Below, in pieces: positions 9,583 through 17,585 of a stretch of 64,000 nucleotides of DNA (positions are counted from its first letter, which is position 1; every line of letters starts with the position of its first letter). Under the pieces are notes generated by a model. That model did not search any database and was not told where the DNA came from. It was given only the letters and a program-made list of their open reading frames with translations. Source of the stretch: Methylobacterium sp. J-068 (GTDB taxonomy: Bacteria; Pseudomonadota; Alphaproteobacteria; Rhizobiales; Beijerinckiaceae); NCBI RefSeq assembly GCF_022829445.1, contig NZ_JAKSXY010000084.1, forward strand, positions 62,001-126,000, written 5' to 3'. The position numbers were made by a program, and so were the translations under genes.

Positions 9583-9607
9583 GAACGGCCGGACGGCACG
9601 GCCGTTC
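9583..9607 (-). terminator. Hairpin downstream of the 9621-9908 gene
   Basis: Perfect 9-bp inverted repeat GAACGGCCG with a 7-base loop, 13 bp past the stop codon of the gene ending at 9621 and before the HAD gene. No T-run follows, so it is either a Rho-independent-like terminator of weak form or an mRNA 3' stabiliser. A second small hairpin (GGGGC-TGCG-GCCCC) lies at about 9553-9566. Confidence 0.5.
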
Positions 9608-9620
9608 CAGCTTCGAGCGC

Positions 9621-9908
9621 TCAGCGCGGGAAGATGTGGAATCCGTCGTCGGGCAGCAAGTTGCGGGCGGGGCCGCCGGTCTGCTGTCCGCGCCCCTGCT
9701 GATAATAGGGCAATTCGGGACGGCGATCGTTGTCGCTTCCCGAATCGTATTCCCAGCTGCGGCTCCACGGCGCGCGGCCACCCACGCCGCCGGTCGCGTC
9801 GACATCGACGATCACCGGCGCGCCGCGCGGTGCGCCGGGGCCCGCCACGGCGCCGATGGGTAGCCCGGCCAGGCTGAGGGCGAGCAAGGTGGAGATCGTG
9901 GTCTTCAT
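9621..9908 (-). CDS. Small exported protein, unknown function
   Basis: 95 aa starting at ATG 9908, chosen because it gives a clean signal peptide (MKTTISTLLALSLAGLPIGAVAG, cleavage about residue 22). The mature part is polar and Gly/Pro/Asp-rich (RSWEYDSGSDNDRRPELPYYQQ), ends in DDGFHIFPR and has no Cys. A longer in-frame reading up to 10208 lacks a convincing start. Family not recognised; probably periplasmic. Confidence 0.6.
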   Translation of the reverse strand: MKTTISTLLALSLAGLPIGAVAGPGAPRGAPVIVDVDATGGVGGRAPWSRSWEYDSGSDNDRRPELPYYQQGRGQQTGGPARNLLPDDGFHIFPR

Positions 9909-10041
9909 GACGGCCTCGCGGGGAAAGCATCGGCGGCGCGCTCGCGCGGGGCCGCGCAGGACTGGGAGCTGGTCTGTCAACCGCCAAGGTTCGGCTTCGT
10001 TCCGAACCCGCGCGGGCGACGCTAGGCTCTGAAGCCAAAGG

Positions 10042-10079
10042 AAAAGCCCGCTTCCCTGTCTCGGGGAAGCGGGCTTTTT
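10042..10079 (-). terminator. Rho-independent terminator for the DUF2934 gene
   Basis: Strong GC-rich stem AAAGCCCGCTTCCC with its complement and a short loop, flanked by A-runs on one side and T-runs on the other, so it can work in both directions. It sits just past the end of the minus-strand gene ending at 10114 and is the clearest intrinsic terminator in the window. Confidence 0.85.
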
Positions 10080-10113
10080 CGGATCGGCGGCAGGACGGAT
10101 CGCGGGGCTGCGA

Positions 10114-10641
10114 TCAGTGAACCGTGGCGACGGCTTCGGCGGCACGCGGGCGCGCGGCGGCCTTCGGCGCCTTGGCGACGGCGGTCTTGGCGGCGACGGG
10201 CTTGGCAACGGCGGTCTTGCTCGCGGCAGGCTTCGCGGTTGCCGCCGCCTTGGCCGCCGGGGCGGACTTCGTCGCAGGTGCCGCGGTCTCGGTCGCAGCG
10301 GTCTTGGTCGAAGCGGTCCTGGTCGCGGTCGATTTCGCCGCCTTCGGCGCCGGCTCGGCCGTGGTCCTGGCGGCGGCCTTGACCTTGGCCTCGACCTTGG
10401 CGGTCACGCCACGGGCGCGGCTCGGCTTGGCCTTCAGCGACTCGCCGAGGATCTCGGCGGGGTTCGCCGAGCGCGTCAGGCTCGGGGCCACGGCCTCGAC
10501 CAGGACGGGCGCCGGGCTCAGGCTCGCGTGCAGCTCGGTCTCGGCGCGCAGCCAATGCTCGTCGGCCCGGCCGAACACGCGGCCCTCGCCTTCCCAGATG
10601 TAGTAGGCGCGTTCCCGCACCTGATGTTCGAAGTGGGTCAT
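10114..10641 (-). CDS. DUF2934 protein with Lys/Ala-rich histone-H1-like tail
   Basis: 175 aa. Residues 1-40 match the short DUF2934 pattern (RERAYYIWEGEGRVFG...HWLRAE). From about residue 70 the protein becomes a low-complexity Ala/Lys/Thr/Pro tail with repeated AKAA, KTAVAK and KPAA units, like the C-terminal tails of histone H1 and bacterial H1-like proteins, which bind DNA non-specifically. ATG at 10641 is preferred over GTG at 10644 because AAGGAG lies 6 bases upstream. A strong terminator follows. DNA-binding or nucleoid function is inferred from composition only; phasin-like or scaffold roles are alternatives. Confidence 0.72.
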   Translation of the reverse strand: MTHFEHQVRERAYYIWEGEGRVFGRADEHWLRAETELHASLSPAPVLVEAVAPSLTRSANPAEILGESLKAKPSRARGVTAKVEAKVKAAARTTAEPAPKAAKSTATRTASTKTAATETAAPATKSAPAAKAAATAKPAASKTAVAKPVAAKTAVAKAPKAAARPRAAEAVATVH

Positions 10642-10720
10642 CACACGCTCCTTGTCCTCGCGGTCCGACGGTCCGGGAGACGATGAAAGCGTATGGTTAA
10701 GAGCTGGTTAAAACGGGCGG

Positions 10721-10981
10721 CTAGCGCTTCGACAGGCGCCGGGCGTTCGCCCGCACCTTGCGCCGGTAATCGGCGACGACGCGGGCGGTGGAGCCGCCGG
10801 CCGCGATGAGCAGGGCCGCCTCACTGGCCGCCGTGATCTTCTCGGTGACCATGCGCTGGGCCTCGGCCTGCGCCGCGGAGCCGCCCGCGGACAGCATCGC
10901 GAGCCGCATCCCGATGACCTGCTGCGATTCCATGGCGAGCATCGTCGCATCCATGCCGAGCTTCCACCACGCACCGAACAT
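10721..10981 (-). CDS. Conserved small helical protein, unknown function
   Basis: 86 aa, probably one long amphipathic helical protein: WWKLGMDATMLAMESQQVIG, then MRLAMLSAGG, then EAQRMVTEKITAASEAALL. The pattern resembles small phasin-like proteins annotated as hypothetical in Rhizobiales (from memory, not checked). No signal peptide or membrane span. ATG at 10981 immediately follows the codons for the opening MFGAWW segment. It is transcribed in the same direction as the DUF2934 gene 77 bp downstream and may share a transcript with it. Confidence 0.6.
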   Translation of the reverse strand: MFGAWWKLGMDATMLAMESQQVIGMRLAMLSAGGSAAQAEAQRMVTEKITAASEAALLIAAGGSTARVVADYRRKVRANARRLSKR

Positions 10982-11059
10982 GCAATGTCACTCCGAAACC
11001 AGGGTCAGGTTCAGCGAAAGGCCACGGTTCCCGCGCGGGTGCAAGTCAGACCGGCTGCT

Positions 11060-11103
11060 CCCTTCGGGATGGCGGATCTGGGCTTGGCCCAGGCGCCGCG
11101 CGT
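11060..11103 (-). repeat. Dispersed intergenic repeat, copy A
   Basis: About 43 bp just downstream of the minus-strand gene ending at 11144. It is nearly identical (about 38 of 43 positions by eye) to 53744-53787 in the same orientation relative to the upstream gene. The shared core is CGCGCGGCGCCTG followed by AAGCCCA and ATCCGCCATCCC. See the linked finding. Confidence 0.7.
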
Positions 11104-11143
11104 GCGGGGGCTTCGGCACGGCGCCTCCGTCGGGAGCCCGCTC

Positions 11144-11545
11144 TCAGTCGAACAGGCGGTTCTTCGCGCCGGAGCCGCCGAGGCTGATCTTCTTCGTCCC
11201 CGAGCCGCCGAGGCTGATCTTCTTCGGAGGGGCCGCGGCGGGGGTCGGCGTGGCGGGGCGGGCCGGCTTCAGGCGGGACTGGCCGTAGACCACGGAGCCG
11301 ATCTCGTCGGCCACCCGGACCAGATCCTCGCGCTCGCATTCGCGCGCCACCCGAAGGCCGAGCTGGTGCATGTGGCTCTTGCCGTAGAGGTAGACGGCGA
11401 GGCGCGCCCGCGTCGTCGTCGACATCGCGGCGAGGATCTCGGGCAGGTCGTCCTCGTCCGCCCGGTAGACCTGGCCGAGGAGATCGAGGGAGACCGGGCA
11501 ATCCGGATCGGGAACGGCGCCGCTGGTCGGATGGGCCTGGGTCAT
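11144..11545 (-). CDS. Hypothetical protein with duplicated KKISLGGSG motif
   Basis: 133 aa. The central part (about 16-92) looks globular and helical (LDLLGQVYRADEDDLPEIL, ARLAVYLYGKSHMHQLG), then a Pro/Ala linker leads to a tail containing KKISLGGSG twice in tandem (about 108-126) before NRLFD. The duplication is also visible in the DNA as a 24-bp direct repeat at about 11176-11226. The ATG at 11545 overlaps the stop of the upstream gene (ATGA), so the two are translationally coupled. I do not recognise the family. Confidence 0.62.
   Translation of the reverse strand: MTQAHPTSGAVPDPDCPVSLDLLGQVYRADEDDLPEILAAMSTTTRARLAVYLYGKSHMHQLGLRVARECEREDLVRVADEIGSVVYGQSRLKPARPATPTPAAAPPKKISLGGSGTKKISLGGSGAKNRLFD
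11176..11226 (-). repeat. Tandem 24-bp repeat inside the KKISLGGSG gene
   Basis: Two adjacent copies of a unit containing GAGCCGCCGAGGCTGATCTT, encoding two KKISLGGSG units. The near identity at DNA level suggests a recent duplication or an unstable copy number. Confidence 0.6.
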
Positions 11546-11955
11546 GGGAGGTGTGCCTCTGCGAGGGGCGAGATCGGAACGGCCGTGGACTCGGCCGCGA
11601 CGGGGGTGACGCCGTCCGCGTCCGGATGGACCGGAGCCGGCGGCGTCGATTTCGGGCTGGGCTCGGCCGCACGGGATGCCACGAGGCATCCGGTACAGAC
11701 CGACGCGATGGCGATGCGGGACCGCTGCTCGGCGCGTTGCCACACCGCTTCGCTCCGCGCCCGGGCGGCCCGGGCGATGTCCTCGTCCGAGGGGCCCGCG
11801 CCGCCGAGGCCGGCGGGCGTATCCCCGGCGGGGCGAATGCGCAAGAACAACGGCTCCTGTGCCCGCGCGGCCACCGTCGCGCAAGCCGCGATCGCGGGCA
11901 TGAGGCCGATCAGGCGTCCGGCGACGGCGAGGACAGGGCGGATGGAACGGCGCAT
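11542..11955 (-). CDS. Exported hypothetical protein
   Basis: 137 aa from ATG 11955, selected because GAGGAG lies just upstream and it gives a signal peptide (MRRSIRPVLAVAGRLIGLMP..., cleavage near ARAQ at about 33). Mature protein: PLFLRIRPAGDTPAGLG, a helical stretch rich in Ala/Arg (DIARAARARSEAVWQRAEQRSR), a CTGC pair and a Pro-rich acidic tail. It overlaps the downstream KKISLGGSG gene by four bases, so the two proteins are likely made together. The CxxC might bind a metal or form a disulfide. Family not recognised. Confidence 0.6.
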   Translation of the reverse strand: MRRSIRPVLAVAGRLIGLMPAIAACATVAARAQEPLFLRIRPAGDTPAGLGGAGPSDEDIARAARARSEAVWQRAEQRSRIAIASVCTGCLVASRAAEPSPKSTPPAPVHPDADGVTPVAAESTAVPISPLAEAHLP

Positions 11956-12088
11956 CGGCTCCTCGGATGGATGATCGGCGAGCCGGAACGTTCGACCCGG
12001 CATGGTTAACGCGGACTGAAGCGAACGCGATGCCGCAGCGTCAGAGGGTCGGCTCGACCCCTCGCGGCGGCGCACCTAAGCCGACGCC

Positions 12089-12166
12089 ATGGAACCGAAC
12101 GCCTACCTCCTGATGGCCGCCGCCCTCGCCTATTCCGGCTACATGCTGATCGCCATGCGATCCTAG
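12089..12166 (+). CDS. Possible 25-residue membrane microprotein
   Basis: MEPNAYLLMAAALAYSGYML followed by IAMRS. The whole product is one hydrophobic helix, in the gap between two minus-strand genes. ATG at 12089, TAG at 12164. There is no obvious ribosome site directly upstream, so expression is doubtful. Listed because the composition is that of a membrane span rather than a random Arg/Pro-rich shadow. Confidence 0.3.
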   Translation: MEPNAYLLMAAALAYSGYMLIAMRS

Positions 12167-12189
12167 AAAACGGGCGATCGTGCGTCCGC

Positions 12190-12633
12190 TCAGCGGCGGT
12201 CGTCCTTGTCGATCACCGCGCAGGCCGTGACCGGACTGCCGTTGTATGTCGAGACCGAGCACGTCACGAGCGCCGCGCCCGCGTCCACGTTGCTGTGGCG
12301 GGTGATCATCGCACTGTCGCGCGCCTTCATGCCGGCCTCTGCGATCGCCTCGGCGGAAATGCCCGTGGTCGCGTGCCCGGCCCGGCCGAACAGGGGGAAG
12401 TAGCCGGCGGGCAGCGTCGCCCCCCGGTACTGCACGCCCACCGCCGAGAGGTCGCCGCAGGCCAGCGTCAGGCCGATGCCGTCGCTGGCCGAGAATTCCG
12501 CGAAGTCCGCGGTTCGCTTCACCAGGCTGGCCTGCGTGCCCGCCACCACGCGGTCGATCAGGTCGCCGCAGGCATCCGCCGCGGCGGGGCCGGCACAGGT
12601 GAGGAGGCCGAGGGCGAGAATGAATGCGCGCAT
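12190..12633 (-). CDS. Secreted protein with four Cys, unknown function
   Basis: 147 aa. Clear signal peptide (MRAFILALGLLTCAGPAAADA, cleavage about residue 19). The mature part has CGDLID, then LACGDLS, then VTCSVSTYNGSP and TACAVI, which can form two disulfides. It contains VAGTQASLVKRTADFAEF and FPLFGRAGHATTG but no motif I can assign. It is the last gene before the RlmD-type methyltransferase on the same strand and is likely independent of it. Periplasmic location inferred. Confidence 0.65.
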   Translation of the reverse strand: MRAFILALGLLTCAGPAAADACGDLIDRVVAGTQASLVKRTADFAEFSASDGIGLTLACGDLSAVGVQYRGATLPAGYFPLFGRAGHATTGISAEAIAEAGMKARDSAMITRHSNVDAGAALVTCSVSTYNGSPVTACAVIDKDDRR

Positions 12634-12698
12634 AGCCCGTCACTTAAGGGCCGGGCGCGCTTTGTCGAGACGCCCCGGAGGCTCTTGGTCGAGCCGCC

Positions 12699-13967
12699 CT
12701 ACAGGCGCTTGCGCGGCGGGCGCGGGCGCCGGAACACGCCCACCACCTCCACATGGCCCGAATAGGCGAACTGGTCGACGGGCGTGACCGTCTCCAGCGT
12801 GTAGCCGCCCGCCACCAGGGTGGCGGCGTCGCGCGCGAAGGTGCCGACGTCGCAGGCCACGCCGACGACCAGCGGCACCTTCGACTCGGCGATCCGCGTC
12901 GCCTGCGCCCCCGCCCCCGCGCGGGGCGGATCGAACACCACGGCATCGTAGGCATCGAGTTCCAGGGGCAGGAGCGGGCGACGGAACAGGTCCCGCCGCT
13001 CGGTGGTGACCCGGCGCAGGCCCGGCACGGCCCGCACCGCCCGGTCGAGGCTCGCGAGAGCGGCGGCTTCCCCTTCCACGGCGTGGACGTCGCGGGTCCG
13101 CGCCATGGCGAGGGTGAAGGGGCCGCTGCCGGAGAACAGGTCGACCACCCGCTTCGTCCTCTTGTCGAGGGCGGCGAGGACGGTGGCGGCCAGCACCGCT
13201 TCGCCGGCCTCCGTGGCCTGAAGGAACCCGCCCGCCGGCGGAACGAGGCGCAGGCCCGAGGTCGAGATCGCGGGGGCGCGGCGCTCCACCAGGACGTCGC
13301 CGTGCAGGGCGAGGCGGGCGAGGTCCCACTCGGAGGCGAGGCGCACCAAGGCGGCGCGCACGCCCTCGGCCGCGGGGCCGTGCCCCCGGATGTCGACATC
13401 GAGCCCGGCCTCGGTGGCGGTGAAGGCGACATCGAGGGGCTTGCGGCCGTGGCCGAGCGGTGCGCTCAGGGCCTCGGCGATCCGGGGCGCGGGGTGCAGC
13501 ATCGGCACGGTGATGGGGCAATGGTCGATGGCCACCAGATCGTGGCTGCGCGCGGCCATCAGCCCCGCCTCGGCCCGACCCTCCACGGCGCGCACGTGCA
13601 GGGTCAGGCGCCGGCGCCCCTCCCCCCGCGCATCGATCATCGGCCCCGGCTCCGCCGCGAGCCGCGCCTGGGACAGGGCCTGGACCAGCTGGCCGCGCTT
13701 CCAGGCGGCGTAGGGTTCGGGCGCGAGGTGCTGCACGGCGCAGCCGCCGCAGGTGCCGAAATAGGGACAGAAGGGATCGATCCGATCCGGCGCGGGCCGC
13801 TCGACCGCCAGGAGGTGCCCGCGCGATCCCTCCCGCCGGATGGTGACGCGCTCGCCCGGCAGGGCGAGCGCCACGGCGGTGCCGTCCTCCGCCATGCCGT
13901 CGCCGCGCGCCCCGAGGCGCCGGATCTCGACGGTCTCGGCGGGGATGTCCATCTTCGTCTCGGTCAT
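12699..13967 (-). CDS. TrmA/RlmD-family RNA (uracil-5)-methyltransferase
   Basis: 422 aa. S-adenosylmethionine-dependent enzyme that makes 5-methyluridine in 23S rRNA (RlmD/RlmC type) or a tRNA. An N-terminal TRAM-like domain is followed by a [4Fe-4S] site (Cys67, Cys73, Cys76, and Cys150 in DHCPI). The Rossmann methyltransferase domain has VVDLFSGSGPFTL for SAM and VVFDPPRAG. The catalytic Cys is at 372 in ACDVGTFARD, and the catalytic base is in the terminal HVEVV. The ATG at 13967 overlaps the tlyA stop by four bases, so the two RNA methyltransferases are coupled. The exact target base cannot be told from sequence. Confidence 0.88.
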   Translation of the reverse strand: MTETKMDIPAETVEIRRLGARGDGMAEDGTAVALALPGERVTIRREGSRGHLLAVERPAPDRIDPFCPYFGTCGGCAVQHLAPEPYAAWKRGQLVQALSQARLAAEPGPMIDARGEGRRRLTLHVRAVEGRAEAGLMAARSHDLVAIDHCPITVPMLHPAPRIAEALSAPLGHGRKPLDVAFTATEAGLDVDIRGHGPAAEGVRAALVRLASEWDLARLALHGDVLVERRAPAISTSGLRLVPPAGGFLQATEAGEAVLAATVLAALDKRTKRVVDLFSGSGPFTLAMARTRDVHAVEGEAAALASLDRAVRAVPGLRRVTTERRDLFRRPLLPLELDAYDAVVFDPPRAGAGAQATRIAESKVPLVVGVACDVGTFARDAATLVAGGYTLETVTPVDQFAYSGHVEVVGVFRRPRPPRKRL

Positions 13968-14710
13968 CGTTCGGAATCCAGGCGAGCCCCGATCAGGAAT
14001 TCGCGGTTGCCGTCGCCGCCGGTGACGGGCGACGGAATCAGCCCGAGGATCGTCATCCCCGCGCCTTCGAGGACATCGCGGACCCCGTCGCAGACCGCCG
14101 CGTGGACCGCCGCGTCGCGCACGATCCCGCCGCGCCCGACCCGCTCGCGCCCGGCCTCGAATTGCGGCTTGATCAGCGCCGCGAGCGCGGCTCCGGGCGC
14201 CAGCAGCGGCAGGATGGCCGGCAGGACGAGGCGCAGGGCGATGAAGCTGACGTCGATGGCGCAGAGGCCGGGCGCCACCGGAAGGGCGTGCCGGTCGAGG
14301 GTCCGTGCATCCCGGCCCTCGAGGCTGGTGACGCGCGGGTCGTCCCGAAGGGAGGCATGGAGCTGGTCGCGGCCGACATCGACGGCGTAGACATGCGCGG
14401 CCCCGCGTCCGAGCAGGACGTCGGTGAAGCCGCCCGTCGAGGCTCCGACGTCGAGGCAGGTCCGGCCCGCCGGGTCGAGGCCGAAGGCGTCGAGGGCGGC
14501 CGCCAGCTTGAGGCCGCCGCGCGAGACGAAGGGGTGGGGGGCGCTGGCGGTGATGCGCGCGTCCCGGTCGAGGAGGTCCGAGGGGCGCGTGACCGGGCGT
14601 TCGTCGGCCCGCACCAGCCCGGCGGCGATGGCCGCCTGAGCCCGCGCCCGGCTCTCGAAATGGCCCTGCTCCACCAAGAGGCGATCGGCCCTGAGCCGGT
14701 CCCGATTCAT
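13964..14710 (-). CDS. tlyA: TlyA-family rRNA 2'-O-methyltransferase / hemolysin A homologue
   Basis: 248 aa. An N-terminal S4 RNA-binding domain (1-62, RADRLLVEQGHFESRARAQ) is followed by an FtsJ-type methyltransferase domain with LDVGASTGGFTD (86-97), AVDVGRDQL, IDVSFIAL and ALIKPQFEAGRE. TlyA methylates ribose 2'-OH of cytidines in 16S and/or 23S rRNA (family knowledge). The gene is translationally coupled to the downstream RlmD-type gene. The upstream intergenic gap to the divergent CYTH-CHAD gene (14711-14958) is about 250 bp and should hold both promoters; no clear box was recognised. Confidence 0.88.
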   Translation of the reverse strand: MNRDRLRADRLLVEQGHFESRARAQAAIAAGLVRADERPVTRPSDLLDRDARITASAPHPFVSRGGLKLAAALDAFGLDPAGRTCLDVGASTGGFTDVLLGRGAAHVYAVDVGRDQLHASLRDDPRVTSLEGRDARTLDRHALPVAPGLCAIDVSFIALRLVLPAILPLLAPGAALAALIKPQFEAGRERVGRGGIVRDAAVHAAVCDGVRDVLEGAGMTILGLIPSPVTGGDGNREFLIGARLDSER

Positions 14711-14958
14711 GACCCCGTCCGACGATAGTGCACTCAAGGGCCGCAGCCCGACGCCCTCCGCTACACCACAACACCCCGGGGGCGAACGCATTTCGCAAAG
14801 ATTTCGGTCGCTCCTGAGGCCGGGGCTGCGCCATACAGGGGGTTGGAGCGCGGCCGATTCCACACGGAACGGTCGCGCCGCGTCCGGCTTTCCCCCGGAC
14901 GGAGGGGCCGACCGATTCATCGAGCCCGATGGATCGGGGCCGACGGTTAGGACGAGAC

Positions 14959-16503
14959 ATGGACGCGCCGCGGGAAATCGAATTGAAGCTGCAATGCGAG
15001 GCGGGCGACCTCGCCGAACTCGCCCGCCACCCGTTCCTGCAGGCCGCGTCGCACGAGCAGTCCGCCTTCCTGACCTCGACCTACCACGACACCCCGGACG
15101 GCGATCTGCGCAAGGCCGGCCTGACCCTGCGGGTCCGCCGCGCGGGCGACGCCTTCGTCCAGACGGTCAAGGTCGCCTCGAAGGCGGCCGGTCTGTTCGA
15201 TCGGGCGGAATGGGAAGGCGCGATCCCGGGCGATCGGCCCGACCTCGCGCAACTCGGCGAAACCCCGCTGCCGGCCCTCCTCGAAACCGTGTCCGACCCG
15301 TCCCTGGTCCCGGTCTTCGCGACCCTGGTCGAGCGCCGCTCGCGCAGCGTCAGCTACGGGGCATCCCGCATCGAGGTCGCCTTCGACGAGGGCCGGATCC
15401 AGACGCCGAGCGGCGACGCGCCGCTCTGGGAACTGGAACTCGAACTCAAGGCGGGCGAGCCCGAGGACCTCTTCACCCTGGCCCAGGCGCTTTCCGAAAC
15501 CGTGCCGCTGCGCCTCGGCGCCCTCAGCAAGAGCGCGCGCGGTTTCAGCCTGATCGACGGCACCCTGCGGCGCCCGAGCAAGGCCGGCCCCGTGCATCTC
15601 GGCCCCGAGGCCACGGCTGGAGACGCCTTCCGCGCCATCGCGCAGGCCTGCACGGTACAGCTGCGCCTCAACGAGGACGTGTTCCTTCACGATCACGATC
15701 CGGAGGCACTGCACCAGTTGCGCGTCGCCTTGCGCCGCCTGCGCTCCGCCTTCACGCTGTTCAAGCCGGTCCTGGCGGGCGACGCGACGGCGGGACACCT
15801 GCGCGAGGAGATCAAGCGCATCACCGAGCCGTTCGGCCACGCGCGCAACCTCGACGTCTTCCTCGGCGAGACCCTGCCGGCGGAAGTGGCCAGACGCCCC
15901 GACGAGCCCGGACTGGACGACCTGCGCGCGCGCCTGGAGGCCGAACGGTCCCGCGCCTACGACGCGGTGCTCTCGACCCTGGAATCCCCAGAATGGCGCG
16001 GCCTCGTCCTCGAACTCGCGAGCTGGCTGGAGACGGGGACGTGGCGGACGCTGGAGGCCCCGGAGCGCGACCGGGCGGCGGCCGATTACGCCGCCGACGT
16101 GCTGGACAAGGCGCGCAAGCGCATCCGCAAGCGGGGCCGCCATCTCGACCGGCTCGATCCGGAGGCGCGCCACCGGGTGCGGATCGAAGCCAAGAAGCTG
16201 CGCTACGGCGCCGATTTCTTCGCGAGCCTCTTCACCGACAAGGCGTCGCGCAAGCGGCACAAGGCCTTCGCCTCGGCCCTCTCCGACCTGCAGGACCATC
16301 TCGGCGCGCTGAACGACCAGGCGACCGCGCACGCCGTGCTCGCCAGCCTGACCGTCACCCCGGATCATCCGCCGGTGCCGAGCGAGACGCTGTTCGCGGC
16401 CGGGCTCGCGGCCGGCGACAACGAAGCGAACGCCCGCAAGCTCCTGAAGGCCGCCGCCGAGGCCCATGGCGAGCTTCTCGACGTCAAGCCCTTCTGGCGC
16501 TGA
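14959..16503 (+). CDS. CYTH-CHAD domain inorganic triphosphatase
   Basis: 514 aa. The N-terminal CYTH domain starts with the signature REIELKL (residues 5-11), whose acidic residues bind metal, and continues through strands with paired Arg/Lys such as LTLRVRRAG, FVQTVKVASK and ERRSRSV that bind triphosphate. The C-terminal CHAD domain (about 225-500) carries the conserved His in LHQLRVALRRLRSAF and HRVRIEAKKLRYG, which binds polyphosphate. The closest characterised type is E. coli YgiF, which hydrolyses inorganic triphosphate. The ATG at 14959 was preferred to 14929 because TAGGACGAG precedes it and the protein then begins at the CYTH motif. Probably a single-gene unit. Confidence 0.87.
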   Translation: MDAPREIELKLQCEAGDLAELARHPFLQAASHEQSAFLTSTYHDTPDGDLRKAGLTLRVRRAGDAFVQTVKVASKAAGLFDRAEWEGAIPGDRPDLAQLGETPLPALLETVSDPSLVPVFATLVERRSRSVSYGASRIEVAFDEGRIQTPSGDAPLWELELELKAGEPEDLFTLAQALSETVPLRLGALSKSARGFSLIDGTLRRPSKAGPVHLGPEATAGDAFRAIAQACTVQLRLNEDVFLHDHDPEALHQLRVALRRLRSAFTLFKPVLAGDATAGHLREEIKRITEPFGHARNLDVFLGETLPAEVARRPDEPGLDDLRARLEAERSRAYDAVLSTLESPEWRGLVLELASWLETGTWRTLEAPERDRAAADYAADVLDKARKRIRKRGRHLDRLDPEARHRVRIEAKKLRYGADFFASLFTDKASRKRHKAFASALSDLQDHLGALNDQATAHAVLASLTVTPDHPPVPSETLFAAGLAAGDNEANARKLLKAAAEAHGELLDVKPFWR

Positions 16504-16521
16504 GGGCGCCGAGGACGTCCC

Positions 16522-17349
16522 TCAGCCCCGCGGGCTGAGGGCGTAGAGCGTGATCGCGGCGGCGTTCGAGACGTTGATGCTGCGGATCTCGCCGCTGAAG
16601 GGAATCCGGGCCAGCACGTCGCAATTGTCGCGCGTGCGCTGGCGCAGGCCCTTGCCCTCGGCCCCGAGCACGATCACCGCCGGGCGCTTCGGGCCGATGC
16701 TGGCGAGGTCGGTCTCGGCGTCCGAATCGAGGCCGATGCGCGTGAAGCCGCGCTTGCCGAGGTCGACGAGCGCATCCGAGAGGTTGCGCACCACGATCAA
16801 GGGCACGTGCTCCAGGCCGCCCGAGGCGGACTTGGCCAGGACGCCGGTGGCGTTCGGCGAGTGGCGCGCCGTGGTGACGATGCCCGCGACCCCGAAGGCG
16901 GCCGCCGTGCGCACGATGGCGCCGACATTGTGCGGATCGGTGATCTGATCGAGGGCGAGCAGCAGCACGTCGTCGGGCAGGTCGTCGAGGTCCGGCCCCG
17001 GCAGCGGATCGGCCTCGAGGTAGAGCCCCTGATGCACCGCGTCGGGCCCGAGCAGGGCGTTGATCGCGCTGGGGCGCACGAGTTCGGGATCGATGCGCAG
17101 GGGCCCGATCTCCTCGGTCAGCCGCGCCATGGCGTTCTCCGTCGCCAGGAGCCGGTGCAGGATCCGGCCCTCGTTGGCGAGCGCCTGCGCCACCGGGTGC
17201 CAGCCATACAGCACCACGTGGTCGCCGGAGGCGGCCGCGACGCTGGCCGCGCCGCGCTGGTTCTGGGCCGGTCCACGCCGGAAGGGACCCCGCGTGTAGC
17301 CGGGCTTGCTGGTCCTCGGGCCCGAAGGGCCGTCACGTCGCGTCGTCAT
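16522..17349 (-). CDS. rlmB: SPOUT-class 23S rRNA (guanosine-2'-O)-methyltransferase RlmB
   Basis: 275 aa. A basic, disordered N-terminus of about 40 residues precedes the substrate-binding domain (YGWHPVAQALANEG...) and the knotted SPOUT domain. The diagnostic motifs are in order: NVGAIVRTAAAFGVAGIV, LVILGAEGKGLR-like and IPFSGEIRSINVSNAAAI. RlmB methylates G2251 (E. coli numbering) in the peptidyl-transferase loop. It ends 19 bp after the convergent CYTH-CHAD gene. The tRNA-Glu gene lies upstream on the opposite strand, as often seen for this gene in alphaproteobacteria (from memory). Confidence 0.88.
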   Translation of the reverse strand: MTTRRDGPSGPRTSKPGYTRGPFRRGPAQNQRGAASVAAASGDHVVLYGWHPVAQALANEGRILHRLLATENAMARLTEEIGPLRIDPELVRPSAINALLGPDAVHQGLYLEADPLPGPDLDDLPDDVLLLALDQITDPHNVGAIVRTAAAFGVAGIVTTARHSPNATGVLAKSASGGLEHVPLIVVRNLSDALVDLGKRGFTRIGLDSDAETDLASIGPKRPAVIVLGAEGKGLRQRTRDNCDVLARIPFSGEIRSINVSNAAAITLYALSPRG

Positions 17350-17509
17350 GAATCACAAGGTCCGCTCTCCGGCCGCCGACGAGATGGCCGGGCCGCCGAT
17401 CAAGAAACCGACAAACCGGCCGGCGCCCCATTCGTCAAGCGACAAACGAGTTGGCGAACCCCCGTTGCCCCCGCGAACGAAGCCGCATATAGAACCCCTC
17501 GCCGCAGCA

Positions 17510-17585
17510 GCGCCCTTCGTCTAGCGGTCCAGGACGTCGCCCTTTCACGGCGAAAACACGGGTTCGATTCCCGTAGGGCGCGCCA
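17510..17585 (+). tRNA. tRNA-Glu (anticodon UUC)
   Basis: 76 nt with CCA encoded. The acceptor stem GCGCCCU pairs with AGGGCGC. The anticodon arm is UCGCC-CUUUCAC-GGCGA with anticodon UUC, and the T arm is ACGGG-UUCGAUU-CCCGU. Discriminator base G17582, then CCA 17583-17585. A minus-strand reading frame over this locus (GNRTRVFAVKGR) is the usual tRNA shadow, not a protein. Confidence 0.95.
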
